Of a DNA stretch of 64,000 nucleotides, positions 9,018 to 18,204 are shown one piece after another (positions within the stretch are counted from its first letter, which is position 1; each line of letters opens with the position of its first letter). Source of the stretch: Leifsonia xyli subsp. xyli str. CTCB07. GTDB lineage: Bacteria > Actinomycetota > Actinomycetes > Actinomycetales > Microbacteriaceae. Below the pieces are notes generated by a model, which saw nothing but the letters and a program-made list of their open reading frames with translations, was not told the DNA's origin and ran no database searches. A program made the position numbers and the translations under genes. The stretch is taken from assembly GCF_000007665.1 (NCBI RefSeq), contig NC_006087.1, positions 682,001 to 746,000 of the forward strand, given 5' to 3'.

Positions 9018-11105
9018 GTGACTGATGTCGAACTCCACGCCGGGGGCGTGGACACCAGCGACCTGACCTCGCTCAAAGTGGCGGAGCTCCAGGCTCTCGC
9101 CACCCAGCTCGGTCTCCAAGGCGCAAGCAAACTTCGCAAGGGCGAACTCGTCGCGGCCATCGCCGCGGCGCGGTCCGCGGTGGAGGGCGCCCCTGCGCCC
9201 GCCGCTGCGGGTCAGCAGGAACCCGCGAGCGCGGCCTCTCAGGTCCTCATCGAGCCGCTCATCGCCGCGCCCGTCGAGGATGAGCCTGCCGCGGCGACGC
9301 TGCTGCCGCAGACCGGAGGACGCCGCCGCGGTTCGCGCCGCGCGTCCAGCCCTGACGGCACCCGCATCACCGCTGCCACGCACGTCAACACAGGGGAGAC
9401 GGGCGTCGAGTCGCTGATCCCGGATGTCGATGCGCTGCTCGACTCGGCTCTCGCCTCGCGCGAACAGGCCCAGCGTGACGGCCAGGGCCAGAACGGAAGC
9501 CGGCGCGGGCTCGGCCAGAGCGGTCAGCAGGAGCAGAACTCCCCGCAGACCGCCCCCACCGCGGGCGCCGACAGCGCCGAGGCGGACGCCCCGCGGCCTG
9601 CCGGACAGCCCGGCGACCAGCAGGACGCTCAGACCAGTGGCGGCCGTCGTCGCGGCCGCAACCGCAACAAGGGCGCCGGTGGTCAGAACGGCGAGCAGGG
9701 CCAGAACCAGGGCCCGCAGAACCAGAACCAGAACCAGAACCACCAGAGTCAGCCCAAGGACCTTCAGCAGGGCGGCGAGCAGGGCGAGAAGCAGGGCCAG
9801 CAGAACCGCAGCGGTCAGCAGCAGGCCGAGGGCGAGCGTTCGGGCCGCTACCGCGACCGCAACCGCAAGCGCCGGAGCGGTGTCGCCGGGGACGAGCTGG
9901 AGCCGGAGATCGACGAGGACGACGTCCTCGTCCCGGTCGCCGGCATCCTGGACGTGCTCGACAACTACGCCTTCGTGCGCACCACCGGCTATTTGCCGGG
10001 GGCGAGCGATGTGTACGTCTCGCTCGGCCAGGTCAAGAAGTACAGCCTGCGCAAGGGCGACGCCGTGGTCGGCGCGATCCGCCAGCCGCGCGAGGGCGAG
10101 AACAACAGCCGCCAGAAGTACAACGCGCTGGTGAAGGTCGACTCGATCAACGGCCAGACCGTCGAGGAGGCCGCGGCGCGTGTCGAGTTCGGCAAGCTGA
10201 CCCCGCTCTACCCGCAGGAGCGTCTGCGGCTGGAGACCGAGCCCACCAAGATCACCCAGCGCATCATCGACCTCGTGGCCCCGATCGGCAAGGGTCAGCG
10301 CGGTCTGATCGTTGCGCCGCCCAAGGCGGGCAAGACCATCGTGATGCAGCAGATCGCCAACGCGATCACCACCAACAACCCCGAGGTTCACCTCATGATC
10401 GTCTTGGTGGACGAGCGTCCCGAAGAGGTCACCGACATGCAGCGCACGGTCAAGGGCGAGGTCATCGCTTCCACCTTCGACCGTCTGGCCGAAGACCACA
10501 CCACCGTCGCGGAGCTCGCGATCGAGCGGGCGAAGCGCCTGGTCGAGTTGGGTCACGACGTGGTCGTGCTGCTCGACTCGATCACCCGCCTGGGGCGCGC
10601 TTACAACCTGACGGCACCGGCCTCCGGCCGCATCCTGTCGGGCGGTGTCGACGCCTCCGCGCTCTACCCGCCGAAGCGTTTCTTCGGCGCCGCGCGCAAC
10701 ATCGAGCACGGCGGCTCGCTCACCATCCTCGCCTCGGCGCTGGTGGAGACCGGCTCCAAGATGGACGAGGTGATCTTCGAGGAGTTCAAGGGCACCGGCA
10801 ATATGGAACTCCGCCTGTCGCGCCAGCTGGCCGACAAGCGCATCTTCCCCGCTGTGGACGTCAACGTCTCCGGCACCCGCCGCGAAGAGATGCTGATGGG
10901 CCAGGACGAGGTCAAGATCACCTGGAAGCTGCGTCGCGCCCTCGCCGGCCTCGACCAGCAGCAGGCTCTGGAGATGGTGCTCGGACGACTCAAGGAGACG
11001 TCGAGCAACGTCGAGTTCCTCATGCAGATGCAGAAGTCGATGCCGCAGCCGGCAGCCGGCCACGGCGCCGCCCACTCGCACGGTCACGAGAACGACCACT
11101 GCTAG
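9018..11105 (+). CDS. rho: Transcription termination factor Rho
   Basis: Hexameric RNA-dependent ATPase/translocase that ends transcription. I choose GTG 9018 ([10 protein letters not shown]) because GAAAGGA lies at 9001-9007. The upstream ATG at 8967 adds 17 unconserved residues. Layout of the 695 residues: Rho N-domain (about 15-55, [20 protein letters not shown]), then a long low-complexity insertion (about 60-290) rich in Gln, Asn, Gly and Arg, including an NQNQNQNQ run. Next come the cold-shock RNA-binding domain ([20 protein letters not shown]) and the RecA-like core with Walker [20 protein letters not shown] and [16 protein letters not shown]. The long insertion is typical of high-GC actinobacterial Rho. 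A strong terminator follows. Confidence 0.96.
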   Translation: MTDVELHAGGVDTSDLTSLKVAELQALATQLGLQGASKLRKGELVAAIAAARSAVEGAPAPAAAGQQEPASAASQVLIEPLIAAPVEDEPAAATLLPQTGGRRRGSRRASSPDGTRITAATHVNTGETGVESLIPDVDALLDSALASREQAQRDGQGQNGSRRGLGQSGQQEQNSPQTAPTAGADSAEADAPRPAGQPGDQQDAQTSGGRRRGRNRNKGAGGQNGEQGQNQGPQNQNQNQNHQSQPKDLQQGGEQGEKQGQQNRSGQQQAEGERSGRYRDRNRKRRSGVAGDELEPEIDEDDVLVPVAGILDVLDNYAFVRTTGYLPGASDVYVSLGQVKKYSLRKGDAVVGAIRQPREGENNSRQKYNALVKVDSINGQTVEEAAARVEFGKLTPLYPQERLRLETEPTKITQRIIDLVAPIGKGQRGLIVAPPKAGKTIVMQQIANAITTNNPEVHLMIVLVDERPEEVTDMQRTVKGEVIASTFDRLAEDHTTVAELAIERAKRLVELGHDVVVLLDSITRLGRAYNLTAPASGRILSGGVDASALYPPKRFFGAARNIEHGGSLTILASALVETGSKMDEVIFEEFKGTGNMELRLSRQLADKRIFPAVDVNVSGTRREEMLMGQDEVKITWKLRRALAGLDQQQALEMVLGRLKETSSNVEFLMQMQKSMPQPAAGHGAAHSHGHENDHC

Positions 11106-11113
11106 CGGACGAG

Positions 11114-11157
11114 GTGCCCGCCCGTCGCGCCCCGCGCGCACCGGGCGGGCACTTTTT
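11114..11157 (+). terminator. Intrinsic terminator between rho and prfA
   Basis: GTGCCCGCCCG (11114-11124) pairs perfectly with CGGGCGGGCAC (11142-11152), with a 17-nt loop, immediately followed by TTTTT (11153-11157). It begins 8 nt after the rho stop. It is the clearest classical terminator in the window and separates rho from prfA, although the gap of about 90 nt could still allow read-through. Confidence 0.88.
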
Positions 11158-11191
11158 CGTTCCCGCGCATCCCCCGCAGAAAGAAGCCCCT

Positions 11192-12268
11192 ATGTTCGAT
11201 TCGGTGACCGGCCTGATCGCCGAGCACGACGACCTCCAGCAGCAGCTCTCGGACCCCGAACTGCACAGCGACCCGGTTCGCTCCAAGAAGGTGAACCGCC
11301 GCTACGCCGAGCTCTCGCGCATCGTCGCCGCCTACACCGAGTGGAAGCAGCTCACGGACGACCTGGAGGCCGCTCGCGAACTCGCCGCCGAAGACGACGC
11401 CTTCGCCGCGGAGATTCCCGGCCTGGAGCAGGGGCTGGAGGAGTCGGAGGAGAAGCTGCGTCGTCTGCTCATCCCGCGCGACCCCAACGACAGCCGCGAT
11501 GCGATCATGGAGATCAAGATGGGCGAGGGCGGTGCCGAGTCGGCGCTCTTCGCGGGCGACCTGCTGAGCATGTACCTCCACTACGCCGACTCGCGCCGCT
11601 GGAAGGCCGAGATCATCGAGCAGACCTCCAGCGACCTCGGCGGCATCAAGGATGTCCAGGTCGCGTTCAAGGGCAGCTCCAGCGACCCCGCCGAAGGTGT
11701 CTGGGCCCACCTGAAGTACGAGGGCGGCGTGCATCGCGTGCAGCGTGTGCCGGCCACCGAGTCGCAGGGCCGCATCCACACCTCCGCCGCCGGTGTGCTC
11801 GTCTTCCCCGAAGTGGACGAGCCCGAAGAGGTCGAGATCAACCCCAACGACCTCAAGATCGACGTCTTCCGGTCCTCCGGCCCCGGCGGCCAGTCGGTCA
11901 ACACCACCGACTCGGCGGTGCGCATCACGCACGCCCCGACCGGCATCGTGGTCTCGATGCAGAACGAGAAGAGCCAGCTCCAGAACCGCGAGGCCGCGAT
12001 GCGCGTGCTGCGCGCCCGCCTGCTCGCCAAACAGCAGGAGGAGGCGGATGCGGAAGCAGCCGAGTTCCGCAAGGGCCAGATCCGCACGATGGAACGCTCC
12101 GAGCGCATCCGCACCTACAACTTCCCGGAGAACCGCATCGCGGACCACCGCACCGGCTACAAGGCCTACAACCTCGACGCCGTCATGAACGGCGCGCTCG
12201 GCCCGGTGATCGAGTCCTGCATCCTCGCCGACGAAGAGACCCGCCTCGCGAACCTCAGCACCGACTGA
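11192..12268 (+). CDS. prfA: Peptide chain release factor 1
   Basis: Recognises UAA/UAG and triggers peptidyl-tRNA hydrolysis. ATG 11192 ([15 protein letters not shown]) is preceded by AAAGAAG. An open frame 26 codons longer upstream overlaps the terminator and is rejected. The 358 residues are normal for RF1. The codon-recognition region lies around residues 180-200 ([15 protein letters not shown]). The universal GGQ loop is [18 protein letters not shown] (about 228-245). The end is [23 protein letters not shown], the RF1/RF2 signature. prmC, which methylates the GGQ glutamine, lies nearby at 13952. Confidence 0.96.
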   Translation: MFDSVTGLIAEHDDLQQQLSDPELHSDPVRSKKVNRRYAELSRIVAAYTEWKQLTDDLEAARELAAEDDAFAAEIPGLEQGLEESEEKLRRLLIPRDPNDSRDAIMEIKMGEGGAESALFAGDLLSMYLHYADSRRWKAEIIEQTSSDLGGIKDVQVAFKGSSSDPAEGVWAHLKYEGGVHRVQRVPATESQGRIHTSAAGVLVFPEVDEPEEVEINPNDLKIDVFRSSGPGGQSVNTTDSAVRITHAPTGIVVSMQNEKSQLQNREAAMRVLRARLLAKQQEEADAEAAEFRKGQIRTMERSERIRTYNFPENRIADHRTGYKAYNLDAVMNGALGPVIESCILADEETRLANLSTD

Positions 12269-12434
12269 CCTCTGTGCTCGGCGGCCGCTTTGCGATCGCT
12301 CTCCCCAGACGACGATCGTGAGACTTGCGAGTTCTTCATTCCGCTCAGACACGACAAGGGAGGAGGAGCCGGAGTCAAGATCGAGCCTGTCCCCGTCCGT
12401 TGCAAGCTTCACCTCGGCGACCGCCCGCGTGGCG

Positions 12435-13004
12435 TCAGATGTAGAGCGCCGGGTCGAGCCAGTCGTCGCCCGCGATCTGCTCGCGGCCCAGGTGCGGGCG
12501 CGGGCGGGCGGGCACGCCGGTCAGCACCGAGTCCGGCGGCGCGTCGTGAACGACGACGGCGTTCGCGCCGATGACCGTGCGCGCCCCGATCGTGATCGCG
12601 CCCAGCACTTTCGCACCCGCTCCCACGACCACTCCGTCGTGGACGGTCGGGTGGCGTTTGCCGTGCTCGCTGCCGCGCCCGCCAAGGGTGACCCCGTGGT
12701 AGAGCAGCACATCGTCGCCGATCCAGGCGGTCTCGCCGATCACGACGCCCATCCCGTGGTCGATGAAGAAGCGCCGGCCGATGCGGGCGCCGGGGTGGAT
12801 CTCGATGCCGGTCAGGAAGCGCGCGAACTGGGAGAGCATCCGCGCGGGTGTGCGGAGCCCGGCGCGCCACAGCCGGTGCGCTACGCGGTACGCCCAGACG
12901 GCGTGGAGGCCGGAGTACACAATCGCGACCTCGACGGGGCCGCGTGCGGCGGGATCGTGCTTGCGCGCGTTGCCGAGGTCTTCGCACACCCGGAACACTG
13001 GCAC
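12435..13004 (-). CDS. cysE: Serine O-acetyltransferase
   Basis: Makes O-acetylserine from serine and acetyl-CoA, feeding cysteine synthase. The protein has 189 residues, the short SAT class that lacks most of the N-terminal helical domain. Hexapeptide left-handed beta-helix repeats run from about residue 68: [55 protein letters not shown] and [17 protein letters not shown]. His residues in DHGM and GKRHP correspond to the catalytic site. It lies 3 nt downstream of cysK on the same strand, so the two were one operon. cysE looks intact while cysK is broken. Confidence 0.92.
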   Translation of the reverse strand: MPVFRVCEDLGNARKHDPAARGPVEVAIVYSGLHAVWAYRVAHRLWRAGLRTPARMLSQFARFLTGIEIHPGARIGRRFFIDHGMGVVIGETAWIGDDVLLYHGVTLGGRGSEHGKRHPTVHDGVVVGAGAKVLGAITIGARTVIGANAVVVHDAPPDSVLTGVPARPRPHLGREQIAGDDWLDPALYI

Positions 13005-13007
13005 GCC

Positions 13008-13888
13008 TCAGTCCAGCAGGTCCGCCCAGAGGGCCGTGGAGATGTACCGCTCGCCGGTGTCGCAGACGATCGCGACGATGGTCTTCCCCACGTTCTCGGG
13101 GCGTGCGGCGATTTGCAGGGCGGCCCACACGATCGCCCCCGAGGAGATGCCGGCGAGGATGCCTTCTTCGCTGGCGAGTTTCTTGGCGGTCTCGATCGCG
13201 TCGTCGAACGCCACGTCCACGACCTCGTCGTAGACGGCGGTGTCGAGGATCTCCGGCACGAAGTTGGCGCCGATGCCCTGGATCTTGTGCGGGCCGGGCT
13301 GGCCGCCGTTCAGGATGGGGGAGTCTACTGGTTCGACGGCGACCACCTGCACCCCGGGCTTGCGCTCTTTGAGCACCTGCCCCACGCCGGTGATGGTGCC
13401 GCCGGTGCCGACGCCCGCGACGAAGATGTCGACGCCGCCGTCGGTGTCGGCCCAGATCTCCTCGGCGGTGCTGGCGCGGTGGATGGCCGGGTTGGCTTCG
13501 TTGGCGAACTGCTTCGCCCAGATCGCGTTGTCGGTCGTCGCGACGATCTCCTTGGCTTTCTCGACCGCGCCGCGCATCCCCTCCGGCCCGGGCGTGAGGA
13601 CGATCTCGGCTCCGAAAGCGCGCAGCAGCACGCGGCGCTCCTTGCTCATGGTCTCCGGCATCGTCAGGATGATCTTGTAGCCGCGGGCGGCGGCGACCAT
13701 CGCGAGTGCGATGCCGGTGTTGCCGCTCGTGCCCTCGACGATCGTGCCGCCGGGGCGCTCCCGGCGGGGTTGTAGAACTCGAGTTTCGCCAGCACGGTCG
13801 CGCCGGCTCCGGCTGCGATCCGGTTGAGCTTGACGAGCGGGGTGCGGCCGACGGCTTCCGCGATGTTCTCGTGAATGTTCGCTGGCAT
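13008..13888 (-). pseudogene. cysK: Cysteine synthase with deletion of the PLP-lysine segment
   Basis: O-acetylserine sulfhydrylase. The N-terminus ([20 protein letters not shown]) through EFYNPAG is in one frame. The rest, from [19 protein letters not shown] through [30 protein letters not shown] and the C-terminus, is in another. At about 13755-13762 the text jumps from NPAGS directly to PGGTIVEG, removing about 55 bp. That segment normally encodes SVKDR, with the Schiff-base lysine, and about 15 following residues. The deletion is also out of frame. GC-rich repeats (CCGCCGGG/CCCCGGCGG) flank the junction. The gene should be non-functional. Methylthio- or cystathionine-based routes elsewhere in the genome cannot be judged from this window. 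Confidence 0.88.
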
Positions 13889-13951
13889 ACGTTCACTCTA
13901 ATCCGCCGTTTCTGTTCTGTGTCCGACTGTGACAGATAGGCTCGATGGGCC

Positions 13952-14830
13952 ATGTCAGACGAACTCCCCGCCGCCACGGTCCGCTCCCTCCGCGAGGAGA
14001 TGGCCGCCCTGCTCGCGCGGGCCGGCGTCCCGGACCCGGATGTGGACGCGGAACTGCTCATCGGGCACGTCCTCGGCGTGAGCCGGGGCCGTGTCCAGGC
14101 CCTGACGGTGCTGGAGGCGACCCTCGGCCCGGTCGACGCCGCGCGTCTGCGCGACCTGGCTCAGCGCCGCGCCGCCCGCGAGCCTGTTCAGCACATCACC
14201 GGGCGCGCGCCCTTCCGCTCGCTGGAGCTCGCCGTCGGCCCCGGCGTCTTCGTGCCCCGCCCGGAGACGGAGCAGGTGGCCCAATTCGCCATCGACGCTC
14301 TGCGCGCCGTGCCGTCGCCCGAGCCGATCGTGGCCGATCTCGGCACCGGCAGCGGCGCGATCGCCCTCGCTCTGGCGACCGAGGTACCGCACGCGCGTGT
14401 CTTCGCCGTGGAGAATTCGCCGGAGGCGTTCGTCTGGTCCCGCCGCAACATCGACGCTGCGGGCGCGCCCAATGTCCGGGCCGTGTTCGCCGACCTCGCC
14501 GACGCGCTTCCCGACCTCGACGGCGCAGTGGATGTCGTGATCTCCAACCCGCCCTACGTCCCGGACGCCGCGGTGCCGCGCGACCCGGAGGTGCGCCTCT
14601 TCGACCCGCACGTCGCGCTCTACGGTGGGGAGGACGGTCTGGACGTTGTGCGCACGATCTCCCGGGTGGCGTGGCGTCTCCTCCGCTCCGGCGGAGCGCT
14701 GGTGCTCGAACACGGCGAACGGCAGGGCGCCGCCGTCCGCGACCTTCTCACCGCCGACGGCTGGCGTGCGGCGGCGACTCACCGGGATCTGACGGCGCGC
14801 GACCGCGCGACGACGGCGACGCGCGCGTAG
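13952..14830 (+). CDS. prmC: Release factor glutamine methyltransferase
   Basis: SAM-dependent N5-methylation of the GGQ glutamine in RF1/RF2. Residues 1-75 form the helical N-domain (EELLIGHVLGVSRGRV-like segment). The PRPETE-type motif FVPRPETEQVAQ lies near residue 91. The SAM site ADLGTGSGAIALALA is at about 127, and the catalytic NPPYV (ISNPPYVPDAAV) at about 198. At 292 residues it is a standard PrmC. It is transcribed divergently from cysK with about 60 nt between them. prfA, its substrate gene, is 1.7 kb upstream, a common association. Confidence 0.95.
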   Translation: MSDELPAATVRSLREEMAALLARAGVPDPDVDAELLIGHVLGVSRGRVQALTVLEATLGPVDAARLRDLAQRRAAREPVQHITGRAPFRSLELAVGPGVFVPRPETEQVAQFAIDALRAVPSPEPIVADLGTGSGAIALALATEVPHARVFAVENSPEAFVWSRRNIDAAGAPNVRAVFADLADALPDLDGAVDVVISNPPYVPDAAVPRDPEVRLFDPHVALYGGEDGLDVVRTISRVAWRLLRSGGALVLEHGERQGAAVRDLLTADGWRAAATHRDLTARDRATTATRA

Positions 14831-14848
14831 GTCAGCGCGGCGTCTGGC

Positions 14849-15487
14849 TCACCTCTCCCGCTCCGCGAAGGCGTACATCGCCGCGAGCAGTCCGCCGCTT
14901 TCGAACGAGCCGTCCTCTCGCGTCACGGCGCGGTGGGCATGCATTCCCGCCTCCCGGGCTCCCTCGACATTGGCGGGGGAGCCGTCGAATAGGATGGCGT
15001 CCTCCGCTCGGATGCCGAACCGGCCGAGTGCGCGGGTGTAGGCCCGCCGCTCCGGCTTCCGCGATCCGAGAACCGCGGAGATGAGATCGTTGTCGCCCAG
15101 CGTTCCGGCCGCCTCCGGCATCAGCACCGGCAGCGAATCCTTGAAGGGGATGGGGTTGTTCGACAGCAGCGACACCGTCCCGAGCGCCGCCGCCTCCTTC
15201 AGCGCGGCGATCGCGCCCGGGATGGGCGTCATCGCCGCTTTCCGCGCTTCCTGCCACTGCGTCAGCGACAGCCGCGCGCCGGTCACCTCCGCGAACGCGT
15301 CCAGGTATTCCTCGCTCGTCGCGTACTCGCCGCTCTCCGCCGCGCTTTCGTGCCCGCCCGCCCACCACGTCGAGGCGAGCCGGTACTGGCTCACGCCGCA
15401 CAGTTCGGCCAGTCGCGGCAGGCGCTTGCGGAAGTCGTAGCCGTAGAGAGTCTTATCGCAGTCGAAGAAGTAGACGTCCATTGTCAC
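14849..15487 (-). CDS. HAD-superfamily hydrolase
   Basis: The 212 residues begin VYFFDCDKTLYGYDFRKRLP, giving the HAD motif I with D9 and D11 (DxDxT variant DCDKT). Motif II is LLSNNP (about 108), motif III uses the Lys of GSRKPERRAY (about 146), and motif IV is ILFDGSPANVEGAREAGM (about 167). A helical cap lies between residues 25 and 90. A small phosphatase acting in the cytoplasm is likely; the substrate is not deducible. It converges on prmC with only 18 nt between the two stops and is read away from the Sua5-like gene. Confidence 0.82.
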   Translation of the reverse strand: MTMDVYFFDCDKTLYGYDFRKRLPRLAELCGVSQYRLASTWWAGGHESAAESGEYATSEEYLDAFAEVTGARLSLTQWQEARKAAMTPIPGAIAALKEAAALGTVSLLSNNPIPFKDSLPVLMPEAAGTLGDNDLISAVLGSRKPERRAYTRALGRFGIRAEDAILFDGSPANVEGAREAGMHAHRAVTREDGSFESGGLLAAMYAFAERER

Positions 15488-15559
15488 CAGTATCGATTAG
15501 CGCGGGAGAGGGCGCAGATAAGGGAGCCTTATGGTTCTCGCGGCTATCATTGTCCCGTC

Positions 15560-16258
15560 ATGGCAACCATCTACGACTGCTCTGTCGAATCCGATCTCCT
15601 CACCGGCATGCGTCTGGCCCGCGGGGCGATCGGGCGCGGCGAACTCGTTGTCATCCCCACTGACACTGTCTATGGTGTCGCAGCCGACGCATTCAGCCCT
15701 GCCGCGGTGCAACGGCTGCTCGACGCGAAGGGCCGCGGCCGCCAGTCGCCGCCCCCGGTGCTGGTCCCTGGCCTCGCCGCCCTCGCCGCCCTCGCCGAGC
15801 GCGTCCCGGCGGAGGTGGAGGCGCTGGTCGAGGCGTTCTGGCCGGGTGGCCTCACCATCGTGCTGCCCGCCGCGCCCTTGCTCGTCTGGGGCTTGGGGGA
15901 GACCAGCGGCACGGTCGCGCTCCGGATGCCGCAGGACCGCATCGCGCTGGAACTCCTCGCGGAGACCGGTCCGCTCGCGGTCTCTTCGGCCAATCTCAGC
16001 GGCCGTCCTGCCGCCCGCACCGCCGTGGAGGCGGAGGGGATGCTCGGCGACGCCGTCGCGGTGTACCTCGACGGGGGAGAAGCCGGCAGTGCCTACGATC
16101 GCGTGGAAGGCAGAGACTCCTCCTCGACCATCCTGGACGCGACGGCGCTCGCCTCCGGTTCCGGCGGGCTTCGCATCCTGCGTCACGGCGTCGTCACCGC
16201 CGAGCGGCTGCGCGCGGTTGCGGGCGATGCGCTCGCCGGGGAGCCGACGGACACCTGA
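15560..16258 (+). CDS. Sua5/TsaC-family threonylcarbamoyl-AMP synthase
   Basis: Makes threonylcarbamoyl-AMP from Thr, bicarbonate and ATP for the t6A37 modification of ANN-decoding tRNAs. Motifs: VVIPTDTVYGVAADAF (about residues 32-47), LLDAKGRGRQSPPPVLV (Lys/Arg ligands), AFWPGGLTIVLP and GPLAVSSANLSGRPA. The 232 residues match the TsaC-only length without the Sua5 C-domain. ATG 15560 has no clear ribosome-binding site. A TATCAT box at 15545-15550 lies about 10 nt ahead, so a leaderless transcript is possible. The next gene (wecA-like) starts 4 nt after its stop. Confidence 0.93.
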   Translation: MATIYDCSVESDLLTGMRLARGAIGRGELVVIPTDTVYGVAADAFSPAAVQRLLDAKGRGRQSPPPVLVPGLAALAALAERVPAEVEALVEAFWPGGLTIVLPAAPLLVWGLGETSGTVALRMPQDRIALELLAETGPLAVSSANLSGRPAARTAVEAEGMLGDAVAVYLDGGEAGSAYDRVEGRDSSSTILDATALASGSGGLRILRHGVVTAERLRAVAGDALAGEPTDT

Positions 16259-16262
16259 TCCC

Positions 16263-17531
16263 GTGATCCTGCTCATCGCCCTCGCCCTCATCTCGGCCGT
16301 GATCACGTTCGGGATGTCCTTCGTCGTCTACAAGCTCGCGATGCGCTACCGGCTCTACCCGAAGATCCGCGCGCGCGATGTCCACTCGCGGCCGACGCCC
16401 CGGCTGGGCGGCGCCGCCATCTTCCTCGGCATTCTGTTCGCGTTCGGCGTCGCCTGGCTGCTTTCCAGCCGGTTCGGCGTTCTGACGCTGATCTTCTCGG
16501 ACTCGGGTCCGATCCTCGCGATCCTGGGCGCTGCGCTCCTCATCGTGGTGATCGGGGTCGCCGACGACCTCTGGGACCTGGACTGGACGACCAAACTCGC
16601 CGGCCAGCTCGTGGCCGCCGGCCTCATCGCCTGGCTGGGCGTGCAGATCTACTCGCTGCCCATCGGCGGGCTCACGGTCGGCTCGCCTCTGATGAGCATC
16701 GTCATCACGCTCTTCGCGATCGTGCTCGTGATGAACGCGATCAACTTCATCGATGGGCTGGACGGTCTCGTCGCGGGCGTCGCGCTCATCGCCAACGGCA
16801 CGTTCCTCGTCTACACCTACCTCTTGCAGCGTGAGATCAGCCCGCAGAACTACTTCAGCCTCGCCGGGGTGATCGCGGCCATCCTGGTCGGAGCCTGCGT
16901 GGGCTTCCTGCCGCTCAACTGGCACCCTGCCAAGATGTTCATGGGCGACGCCGGGGCACTCCTGATCGGTTTGCTCATGGCGACCTCAGCGATCTCGGTG
17001 ACGGGAACCATCAATCCGCAGGATCTGCAGACGCTCGGGAAGTCTTCGCTGGTTCCCGCGTTCATCCCGATCATCCTGCCGTTCGCCGTGCTGGTCATCC
17101 CGCTGCTCGACTTCGGTCTCGCCGTCATCCGGCGGCTGCGCGCGGGGAAGTCGCCTTTCAGCGCCGACCGCAAGCACCTCCACCACCGGCTCCTCGACAT
17201 GGGGCACAAGCACCTGCACGCGGTCCTGATCTTCTACGCGTGGACGGCCGTGCTCTCGATCGGGTGTCTGCTGTTCTTCTTCGACCCGTACTGGATGGCG
17301 GTCGTCTTCGTCGCTATCGGGCTGGTTGTCTGCACCGCGTTCACGCTCGCGCCGCTCAGCCGGCGGAAGGCCGATGAGGCCGTCGCCGAACTCGCTCCGG
17401 CCGGGAGCAAAGAAGCCGAGGAGACGGCTCGCTTCGACCAGTTGGATGCCGCGAGCGAGCCGAGGGAGCCGGCCACGGTCCCACCCGCAGCGTCCCCCGA
17501 CCTCTCGACACCGCCCGAGGAGAATCGATGA
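16263..17531 (+). CDS. wecA: Undecaprenyl-phosphate N-acetylglucosaminyl 1-phosphate transferase family
   Basis: Polytopic PNPT-family enzyme that transfers GlcNAc-1-P (or a related sugar-P) from UDP-sugar to undecaprenyl phosphate, starting a cell-envelope glycan. GTG 16263. About eleven membrane helices are visible. Cytoplasmic catalytic loops carry RDVHSRPTPRLGG (about residues 37-49), VIGVADDLWDLDW with the DD motif (about 98), INFIDGLDGLVAG (about 161), GFLPLNWHPAKMFMGDAG (about 217) and SPFSADRKHLHHRLLDMGH (about 298, the HIHH-type motif). A tail of about 50 residues rich in Ala, Glu and Pro is cytoplasmic. It overlaps atpI by 4 nt, the usual actinobacterial arrangement. Confidence 0.9.
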   Translation: MILLIALALISAVITFGMSFVVYKLAMRYRLYPKIRARDVHSRPTPRLGGAAIFLGILFAFGVAWLLSSRFGVLTLIFSDSGPILAILGAALLIVVIGVADDLWDLDWTTKLAGQLVAAGLIAWLGVQIYSLPIGGLTVGSPLMSIVITLFAIVLVMNAINFIDGLDGLVAGVALIANGTFLVYTYLLQREISPQNYFSLAGVIAAILVGACVGFLPLNWHPAKMFMGDAGALLIGLLMATSAISVTGTINPQDLQTLGKSSLVPAFIPIILPFAVLVIPLLDFGLAVIRRLRAGKSPFSADRKHLHHRLLDMGHKHLHAVLIFYAWTAVLSIGCLLFFFDPYWMAVVFVAIGLVVCTAFTLAPLSRRKADEAVAELAPAGSKEAEETARFDQLDAASEPREPATVPPAASPDLSTPPEENR

Positions 17532-18034
17532 CCGACCACCAGGCCGGAGCAGCTGTTCCGGAGCTGGCCCCCCGGCTGGACCAGCCACCCGCCCAGCCCA
17601 CGTCGACCCCCGTCCTGCGCACCATCCTCCGCTACGGGTTGGTGCTCGCCGCCATCATCGCGGTGCTCGGGATGGTGCTCGGCGGCATCGGCGCCGGATG
17701 GATCGGGGTGACGAGTGCGTTGATCGGCACGACGATGGCGGCGGTGTTCCTCAGCGTCACCGCGCTCAGCATCCTGATCGCCAACCGCTTCATCGCCTCC
17801 GACCTCTTCGTCGGTCTGTTCTTCGGCATCGTTCTGGGGGGCTGGATCGTCAAGTTCGTGCTGTTCCTCGTGCTCGCGATCGTGCTGCGCGACCAGCCGT
17901 GGATCGACCCCGTGGTCCTCTTCCTCAGCCTCATCGCGGGGGTGATCGGCTCGCTCGTGATCGACGTCGTGGTGGTCGCCCGCTCGCGCATCCCCTACGT
18001 CAGCGACGCCCTGCTCCCCGGCGAGAAGCGCTGA
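17528..18034 (+). CDS. Membrane protein at AtpI position
   Basis: The 168 residues have four predicted helices (about 33-58, 60-85, 92-118 and 126-147). A proline-rich cytoplasmic N-terminus precedes them, and the tail is short and basic. It sits exactly where atpI (assembly factor for the c-ring) lies in other atp operons and is coupled to wecA through ATGA. The sequence is too divergent to call AtpI by motif. Position is the main evidence. Confidence 0.75.
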   Translation: MTDHQAGAAVPELAPRLDQPPAQPTSTPVLRTILRYGLVLAAIIAVLGMVLGGIGAGWIGVTSALIGTTMAAVFLSVTALSILIANRFIASDLFVGLFFGIVLGGWIVKFVLFLVLAIVLRDQPWIDPVVLFLSLIAGVIGSLVIDVVVVARSRIPYVSDALLPGEKR

Positions 18035-18045
18035 CGCGCATCCGA

Positions 18046-18075
18046 TTGGGTGCGGCTTGAAAACTCTTGTAGAGT
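18046..18075 (+). promoter_or_regulatory. Candidate atp operon promoter
   Basis: TTGGGT at 18046-18051 and TAGAGT at 18070-18075 are spaced by 18 nt, giving a start near 18082. The -10 overlaps a small perfect inverted repeat, AACTCT-TGT-AGAGTT (18062-18076). It lies between atpI and atpB, so atpB onward could be transcribed independently of wecA-atpI. Confidence 0.4.
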
Positions 18076-18204
18076 TGTCAGCGATCCTTCATCCGTCGTG
18101 TCCAGGCTGCATCGGGGCGCGAGAAGCGGGTGTCCACCGTTCGTCGTCGCGAGGGCTTTCAGCTCGACGCCCCGAAACAGGAGATAGCGCTGTTAGCTAA
18201 CGCT

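Noticed and set aside
9690..9860. Possible tandem repeat or CRISPR-like array
   Set aside because: The repetitive CAGAACCAG-type sequence encodes the Gln/Asn-rich linker of Rho, is in frame, and has no spacer structure.
9015..11141. 708-codon antisense ORF opposite rho
   Set aside because: It mirrors rho codon by codon, is Leu/Val/Asp/Arg-rich with no recognisable domain, and is a normal by-product of high GC at third codon positions.
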